A stretch of 64,000 nt of DNA from Sulfitobacter sp. S190 (GTDB taxonomy: Bacteria > Pseudomonadota > Alphaproteobacteria > Rhodobacterales > Rhodobacteraceae). The stretch is from the NCBI RefSeq assembly GCF_025141935.1, contig NZ_CP081120.1:1178001-1242000 (forward strand), read 5' to 3'. Position numbers and translations under genes: made by a program. Shown here in pieces: positions 59,038 to 64,000 of this stretch (positions within the stretch are counted from its first letter, which is position 1; each line of letters opens with the position of its first letter). The notes under the pieces are model-generated. The model was not told the DNA's origin and made no database searches. It worked only from the letters and a program-made list of their open reading frames with translations.

Positions 59038-62000
59038 TCCAGTTCAACCAGCAGATCCTTTGCGTCGATCTGGCCGCCGGCGGCAACATGCACGGCCTTC
59101 ACGGTCGCGTCGCGTTCGGCGTGGATGCCGGTTTCCATCTTCATCGCCTCGATGGTGAGCAGCAGATCGCCTTCCTTGACCTGCTGGCCCACGGTGGCGC
59201 CCACGGTTGCGACCACGCCCGGCATGGGCGCCCCGATGTGGTTGGCGTTGCCGGTTTCGGCCTTGGGGCGCTGGATCGTGGTCGCCTTGACCAGACGGTT
59301 GGGCACACGGATCACGCGGGGCTGGCCGTTGAGTTCGAAGAACACCTTGACCTCGCCGTCCTCGTTGGTTTCGCCCACGGCCTGCAGCCGGATTTCCAGC
59401 GTCTTGCCCGGGTCGATTTCGGCGGAGATTTCCTCGCCCGGCTCCATCCCGTAAAAGAACGTCGGCGTGGGCAGGCTGCGCACGGGGCCATAGGTGCGGT
59501 GGCGGCCCATGTAGTCGAGAAACACCTTGGGATACATCAGGTAGCCCGACAGATCCTCGTCGTCGATTTCCATGCCGTTGAGTTCTTCGGACAGCTGTTT
59601 GCGCGTCGCTTCGAGATCGACGGGGGCGAGGTGCTTGCCGGGCCGTTCGGTGTTGGGTTTCTCGCCCTTGAGCACCTTGTCGACGATGCCGTAGGGAAAG
59701 CCGCCGGGAGGCTGGCCAAGGTTGCCGCGCATCATGTCCACGACGCTGTCGGGGAAGCTGACGTCGGTGTCGGGGTCTTCGACCTGTGCGCGGGTCAGGC
59801 CCTGCGACACCATCATCAGGGCCATGTCGCCGACCACTTTGGACGAGGGCGTGACCTTGACGATATCACCGAACATCTGGTTCACGTCGCTGTAGGTGCG
59901 GGCCACTTCGGGCCAGCGTTCTTCGAGCCCCAGCGAGGCGGCCTGCGCCTTGAGGTTGGTGAACTGGCCGCCGGGCATTTCGTGAAGATAGACCTCGGAG
60001 GAGGGGGCCTGCATGCCGGTTTCGAATGCGCGGTACTGGTGGCGGACTTCTTCCCAGTAGTCGGAGATTTCGCGCACGTGGCCCATGTCGAGCCCGGTGT
60101 CGCGGTCGGTGTGGCGCAGCGCCTCGACGACCGAGCCGAGCGTGGCCTGCGAAGTGTTGCCCGAAAACGCATCCATCGCGCAATCGACCGCGTCCACGCC
60201 CGCTTCGCTCGCCGCGAGGATGGTGGCGGTCGCGATGCCGGCCGTGTCGTGGGTGTGGAAGTGGATGGGCAGGCCGACCTCGGATTTCAGGGTGCGCACG
60301 AGCTGGCGTGCCTGCGCGGGCTTCAGCAGCCCCGCCATGTCCTTGAGCCCCAGCACATGGGCGCCCGCGTCGCGCAGTTCCTTGCCCATGGCCACGTAGT
60401 ATTTCAGATCGTATTTCGCGCGGTCGGGGTCGTAAATGTCACCGGTGTAGCAGACCGTGCCTTCGCAGATCTTGCCGCTGTCGAGCACCGCATCCATCGC
60501 GACGCGCATGTTTTCCACCCAGTTGAGGCTGTCGAACACGCGGAACACGTCGACGCCGGTCTGGGCCGCGACGCGCACGAATTCCTGCACCACGTTGTCG
60601 GGGTAGTTCGTGTAGCCCACCCCGTTGGAGCCGCGCAGCAGCATTTGCGTCATGATGTTGGGCATGCGTTCGCGCAGATCGCGCAGGCGCTGCCACGGGC
60701 ATTCCTGCAAGAACCGGTAGGCCACGTCGAATGTCGCGCCGCCCCAGCATTCCATCGAGAAAAGCTGCGGCAGGTTGGCGGCATAGGACGGGGCGACCGC
60801 GATCATGTCGTGGCTGCGCATCCGTGTGGCCAGCAGCGACTGGTGCCCGTCGCGCATGGTGGTGTCGGTGATCAGCAGTTGGCGTTGCTGTTTCATCCAG
60901 TCGGCCACGGCTTGCGGGCCTTTCTGCTCCAGCAGGTTGCGGGTGCCCATCATCGGCTCTGCCGCAGGTTCGGGTGGCAGCGGCAGGCGGTGGGCGCGCG
61001 CCGGGACCGGTTTGTCCTTGGTTTCGGGATGCCCGTTCACGGTGATGTCGGCGATGTAGGTCAGCACCTTGGTGCCGCGGTCCTGACGGGCCTTGAAGTT
61101 GAACAGGTCCGGCGTCTCGTCGATGAACTTGGTGTGGTAGGTGTTGTCGAGGAACGTCGGGTGCTTGAGCAGGTTTTCCACGAAGGCGATATTGGTGCTG
61201 ACGCCGCGGATGCGGAATTCGCGCAGGGCGCGGTCCATCCGCGCGATGGCCATTTCGGGCGTCGGCGCCTTGGCCGTGACCTTGGTGAGCAGGCTGTCGT
61301 AGTAGCGGGTGATGACCCCGCCCGCATAGGCGGTGCCGCCGTCCAGACGGATGCCCATGCCGGTGGCCGAGCGGTAAGCGGTCAGGCGGCCGTAGTCGGG
61401 AATGAAGTTGTTTTGCGGGTCTTCGGTGGTGATCCGGGTTTGCAATGCGTGGCCGGTCAGCACGATGTCGGATTGTTTGGCCTTGCCGGTGGCTTCGGCG
61501 ATCGTCTTGCCCTCGGCAATCAGAATCTGGGCGCGCACGATGTCGATGCCGGTAACTTCTTCGGTGACGGTATGTTCGACCTGAACGCGGGGGTTGACCT
61601 CGATGAAGTAGAATTTGCCGTCGTCCATATCCATCAGGAATTCGACGGTGCCCGCGCATTCGTAGTTCACGTGGGCGCAGATCTTGCGGCCCAGTTCGCA
61701 GATCTCGGCGCGCTGGTCTTCGGTCAGGTAGGGGGCGGGGGCGCGTTCCACGACCTTCTGGTTGCGCCGCTGGACAGAGCAGTCGCGCTCGTAGAGGTGA
61801 TAGATCTCGCCGTGGGTGTCGCCGAGGATCTGGACCTCGACGTGGCGAGCCTTGAGGATCATCTTTTCGAGATAGCCTTCGCCGTTGCCAAAGGCGGCTT
61901 CGGCCTCGCGGCGGCCCTCGCGGACTTTTTCTTCCAGCTCGTCTTCGGACTGGATGGGGCGCATGCCGCGCCCGCCGCCGCCCCAGCTGGCCTTGAGCAT

Positions 62001-62474
62001 CAGGGGATAGCCGATGTCCTTGGCCTCGGCCTTGATCGCCTTCATGTCGTCGCCCAGCACCTCGGTTGCGGGGATGACGGGAACGCCGGCCGCGATGGCC
62101 ACGCGGCGGGCCGATGCCTTGTCCCCCAGCGCGCGCATGGTTTCGGCCTTGGGTCCGATGAAGGTGATGCCGTTTTGCGCACAGGCGTCCACGAAATCGG
62201 GGTTTTCCGACAGCAGGCCGTAGCCCGGGTGGATCGCGTCGGCGCCGCTTTCCTTGGCGACGCGGATCATTTCGTCAATCGACAGATAGGCCGCCACCGG
62301 CCCCAGATCCTTGCCGATGCGGTAGGCTTCATCCGCCTTGAACCGGTGCAGGCCCAGTTTGTCCTCTTCCGCGAAGACGGCGACCGTCTTTTTGCCCATT
62401 TCATTGGCAGCCCGCATGATGCGGATGGCGATTTCGCCGCGGTTTGCAATGAGGATTTTGGAGAAGTCGGTCAT
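59034..62474 (-). CDS. pyc: Pyruvate carboxylase
   Basis: A biotin enzyme making oxaloacetate from pyruvate and bicarbonate for anaplerosis. The 1146-residue protein has all domains: biotin carboxylase with ATP-grasp (ILIANRGEIAIRI, SWGGGGRGM, FIEVNPRVQVEHT), carboxyltransferase from about 540 (DTTMRDGHQSLLATRMR, HFHTHDTAGI) and the C-terminal biotinyl domain with biotin lysine K1112 in EAMKMET. The ATG at 62474 is the family start. The Stealth gene follows with a 4-base overlap. Confidence 0.97.
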   Translation of the reverse strand: MTDFSKILIANRGEIAIRIMRAANEMGKKTVAVFAEEDKLGLHRFKADEAYRIGKDLGPVAAYLSIDEMIRVAKESGADAIHPGYGLLSENPDFVDACAQNGITFIGPKAETMRALGDKASARRVAIAAGVPVIPATEVLGDDMKAIKAEAKDIGYPLMLKASWGGGGRGMRPIQSEDELEEKVREGRREAEAAFGNGEGYLEKMILKARHVEVQILGDTHGEIYHLYERDCSVQRRNQKVVERAPAPYLTEDQRAEICELGRKICAHVNYECAGTVEFLMDMDDGKFYFIEVNPRVQVEHTVTEEVTGIDIVRAQILIAEGKTIAEATGKAKQSDIVLTGHALQTRITTEDPQNNFIPDYGRLTAYRSATGMGIRLDGGTAYAGGVITRYYDSLLTKVTAKAPTPEMAIARMDRALREFRIRGVSTNIAFVENLLKHPTFLDNTYHTKFIDETPDLFNFKARQDRGTKVLTYIADITVNGHPETKDKPVPARAHRLPLPPEPAAEPMMGTRNLLEQKGPQAVADWMKQQRQLLITDTTMRDGHQSLLATRMRSHDMIAVAPSYAANLPQLFSMECWGGATFDVAYRFLQECPWQRLRDLRERMPNIMTQMLLRGSNGVGYTNYPDNVVQEFVRVAAQTGVDVFRVFDSLNWVENMRVAMDAVLDSGKICEGTVCYTGDIYDPDRAKYDLKYYVAMGKELRDAGAHVLGLKDMAGLLKPAQARQLVRTLKSEVGLPIHFHTHDTAGIATATILAASEAGVDAVDCAMDAFSGNTSQATLGSVVEALRHTDRDTGLDMGHVREISDYWEEVRHQYRAFETGMQAPSSEVYLHEMPGGQFTNLKAQAASLGLEERWPEVARTYSDVNQMFGDIVKVTPSSKVVGDMALMMVSQGLTRAQVEDPDTDVSFPDSVVDMMRGNLGQPPGGFPYGIVDKVLKGEKPNTERPGKHLAPVDLEATRKQLSEELNGMEIDDEDLSGYLMYPKVFLDYMGRHRTYGPVRSLPTPTFFYGMEPGEEISAEIDPGKTLEIRLQAVGETNEDGEVKVFFELNGQPRVIRVPNRLVKATTIQRPKAETGNANHIGAPMPGVVATVGATVGQQVKEGDLLLTIEAMKMETGIHAERDATVKAVHVAAGGQIDAKDLLVELE

Positions 62475-62555
62475 GTCTGTCAGCCTTTACGCTAGGGGCG
62501 ATGCAGGGGTTTTGGCGGATATGTCGGGACGGGGCAATGCGTGTTTCTGGGTAGT

Positions 62556-62575
62556 ATAGCGCCTGTTTGCGCTAT
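62556..62575. promoter_or_regulatory. Inverted repeat in the pyc/lipoprotein intergenic region
   Basis: ATAGCGC and GCGCTAT flank a 6-base spacer, about 80 bases upstream of pyc. On the minus strand the same bases contain TTGATA and TATACT (14-base spacer), so a repressor site overlapping a promoter is plausible. Confidence 0.4.
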
Positions 62576-62729
62576 CAACTGCTTTAATTCGGGCGGGTGT
62601 GCAAGCGCCAGAGCGCCCGCAGGCCGCCCGATCGTGTGCGGGTGCGTAATTTTTGGGCAGGGTGTGAACGCGAGGTTGAGCCGGGCCGCCCATCCGCTAA
62701 GCTGGCGGCAGACGCGAAGAGGAGCAGCT

Positions 62730-63290
62730 ATGCGGCGGATGATGAAACGGGGTGCGGCCCTGATGGCGGGGATGATGCTGGCGGGGTGCGTGCAGACGGT
62801 GCCGGGCGGTTTCGATACGCTGCCCAAGGGATCGCCGGTTGCGATCAGGACGCTGATTGCCGAAAACCCCGGCAAGCTGGCCTGTATCGAGTACCAGAGC
62901 GGAACCAATAGTTGCGCGTCGCTGGTGAGCACGTCGATCCGGGGCGACGTGATGACCACCCGCGAAACCGGGGCGGTGCGCAGTCTGAGCGGTGCGTCGG
63001 TCGAGCGGGTCAATCTGGTCAGCCGGTTGCAGCTGCGCGACGGTGCGGCCTGTGCGCGGGCCGAGGATATCCGTCTGGCCGATCCGCAAACCGAAGGGGC
63101 GGGGTTGTTCCTGCTCGAGGCGACGCGGCTGTTGCTGGGTCAATTCGGGGGCGGTGTGTGTACGCGGTATTTCGAGGGCGGCGACGATTACATCGTCAGC
63201 TCTGTCGGGTTTGACGGGCGGCCCTTTCCGCCCGGCGATGTGGCGTTCCGCTTTGTCGCGCCGGGCAGCGTGAGCCTGCGCCCCCAGTGA
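62730..63290 (+). CDS. Hypothetical lipoprotein
   Basis: A 186-residue protein with a lipoprotein signal (MKRGAALMAGMMLAGC) and a mature part of beta-prone sequence containing four more cysteines (ACIEYQSGTNSCAS, DGAACARAED, GVCTRYFEG). I recognise no family. GAGGAG precedes the ATG at 62730. The stop (TGA, 63288-63290) is directly followed by the stop of the convergent lldD-like gene (TCA, 63291-63293). Confidence 0.75.
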   Translation: MRRMMKRGAALMAGMMLAGCVQTVPGGFDTLPKGSPVAIRTLIAENPGKLACIEYQSGTNSCASLVSTSIRGDVMTTRETGAVRSLSGASVERVNLVSRLQLRDGAACARAEDIRLADPQTEGAGLFLLEATRLLLGQFGGGVCTRYFEGGDDYIVSSVGFDGRPFPPGDVAFRFVAPGSVSLRPQ

Positions 63291-64000
63291 TCAGCCCAGC
63301 GTAAGCGGCGCAGGCAGGTCACGCAATGTGCGCGCGCCCAGCTGGCCCATGTTGGACACCAGATCCTTGCGCAGGATGTCGATGAGGTGGTCGATGCCCG
63401 CGGGGCCAAGTGCCGCGAGCGCGAAGTGGAACGCGCGCCCCAGCATCACGAAATCGGCCCCGAGTGCCAGTGCGCGCAGGATGTCGAGCCCGCCCTCGAT
63501 CCCGCTGTCGAAGATCAGGGGCAGGTCGGTGGCGGCGCGGATGGGGGCCAGCGTGTCAATCGCCGCGGGCGCCCCGTCGAACTGGCGGCCTGCGTGGTTC
63601 GACACCCAGATGCCATCGACGCCTGCCTTGTCCAGCCGCGCGGCGTCCTGCGCGCGCAGCACGCCCTTGACCAGCAGCTTGCCCTGCCAGTTGTCGCGCA
63701 GCCAGTCGACATAGGCCCAGTCGGGCGAGGTGCGCAGCAGGTAGCCCACGTGGGCGGTGGGGTCCTTGCCGTCGCTGGCCGCGTTCACGTATTTGTCCAG
63801 CCCGCGCATGTGCGGCATGCCGCGTCTGGCCATGCCGCTGGCCCAGGCGGGGCACATCGCCACCTGCGCCAGAAGCCGCGGTGTCAGGCGGGGCGGATTG
63901 GTCAGCCCCGAGCGGACCTGCCGTTCGCGGCGGCTGGCCACGGGGACATCCACCGTAAGCACCAGCGTATCGAAGCCGGCGGTTTCGGCGCGCGCCAGCA
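63291..64000 (-). CDS. FMN-dependent alpha-hydroxy-acid oxidase, 5' end outside the window
   Basis: The C-terminal 235 residues of an LldD/glycolate oxidase-type flavoprotein that oxidises 2-hydroxy acids. The visible motifs are LVLTVDVPVASRRERQVRSGL, the FMN-binding lysine in LLVKGVLRAQDAARL, the catalytic histidine in WVSNHAGRQFDGAPAAIDTL, FDSGIEGGLDILRALALGADFVMLGRAF and the tail GQLGARTLRDL. The frame is open to the right edge. The substrate may be lactate, but this cannot be decided from this part. Confidence 0.88.
   Translation of the reverse strand, partial: LARAETAGFDTLVLTVDVPVASRRERQVRSGLTNPPRLTPRLLAQVAMCPAWASGMARRGMPHMRGLDKYVNAASDGKDPTAHVGYLLRTSPDWAYVDWLRDNWQGKLLVKGVLRAQDAARLDKAGVDGIWVSNHAGRQFDGAPAAIDTLAPIRAATDLPLIFDSGIEGGLDILRALALGADFVMLGRAFHFALAALGPAGIDHLIDILRKDLVSNMGQLGARTLRDLPAPLTLG

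Noticed and set aside
59088..62495. A very long open frame on the plus strand, fully antisense to pyc.
   Set aside because: High G/C at third positions keeps the opposite strand free of stops; the translation is His/Gly/Ala/Val-rich without any domain, whereas the pyc strand has every catalytic motif.
1..64000. CRISPR arrays, rRNA genes and prophage modules.
   Set aside because: No regularly spaced repeats, no rRNA sequence and no phage structural genes were seen in the window.

Overview
The window looks like chromosomal DNA of a Roseobacter-group alphaproteobacterium (Rhodobacterales). It is GC-rich with strong third-position G/C bias. Its gene neighbourhoods fit that group: nrdR-ribD, ribE-ribBA-ribH-nusB, an rpoH(I)-type heat-shock sigma factor, a Suv3-like helicase followed by hslR, fdxA and carD, and split histidine genes. 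It also carries an SOS box of the alphaproteobacterial GTTC-N7-GTTC form and a tRNA-His without the usual G-1/C73 identity pair. I cannot name the genus from sequence alone.

Layout. 1-9.5 kb: nrdR and riboflavin synthesis (ribD, ribE, ribBA, ribH) with nusB, interrupted by a minus-strand capsule block (kpsS, a Wza/KpsD-like lipoprotein, kpsC). 9.5-13.7 kb: a small exported protein, an intergenic stretch with unusual folding potential, an operon of a ClpP-like membrane protein and a coiled-coil membrane protein, LexA-box-preceded mmcB, small genes and tRNA-His. 13.8-19.4 kb: a RluA-type pseudouridine synthase sharing its start region with a divergent membrane protein, rpoH, a DksA-like zinc finger, a frameshifted endonuclease/exonuclease/phosphatase gene and pepF. 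19.5-24 kb: amidohydrolase, ATP-dependent DNA ligase plus its exonuclease, a lysophospholipase-like hydrolase and an SCP2 protein. 24.3-29.5 kb: TPR protein, Suv3-like helicase, hslR, fdxA, carD. 29.5-35 kb: divergent cobS/cobT, a KefB-type antiporter, and an Lrp/AsnC regulator divergent from hppD.

35-43 kb: a large GspL/PilM-plus-GspC/PilP-like fusion without secretion neighbours, metY, a glycosyltransferase-like gene and a long acidic duplicated beta-rich protein. 43.0-44.1 kb: a small AT-rich insert bounded by a 15-bp direct repeat of the 3' end of tRNA-Tyr, carrying one orphan gene and no integrase. 44.3-50.4 kb: rlmB, a zinc-ribbon protein that probably starts at ATC, a CoA-binding protein, hisE-hisF-hisA and hisH-hisB flanking a DUF2147 gene, then a stand-alone AsnC sensor domain. 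50.5-56.5 kb: an RND efflux pair behind a perfect inverted repeat, a class IV aminotransferase and a PfkB sugar kinase. 56.6-64 kb: a beta-barrel protein, two identical tandem tRNA-Gly genes, a Stealth-family sugar phosphotransferase overlapping pyruvate carboxylase, a lipoprotein and a truncated lldD-like gene.

Most genes are housekeeping. The parts that do not reduce to standard annotation are the tRNA-Tyr micro-island, the orphan secretion-like fusion, the ClpP-like/coiled-coil operon with its intergenic structure, the ATC start, the T8 frameshift and the tRNA-His identity change.
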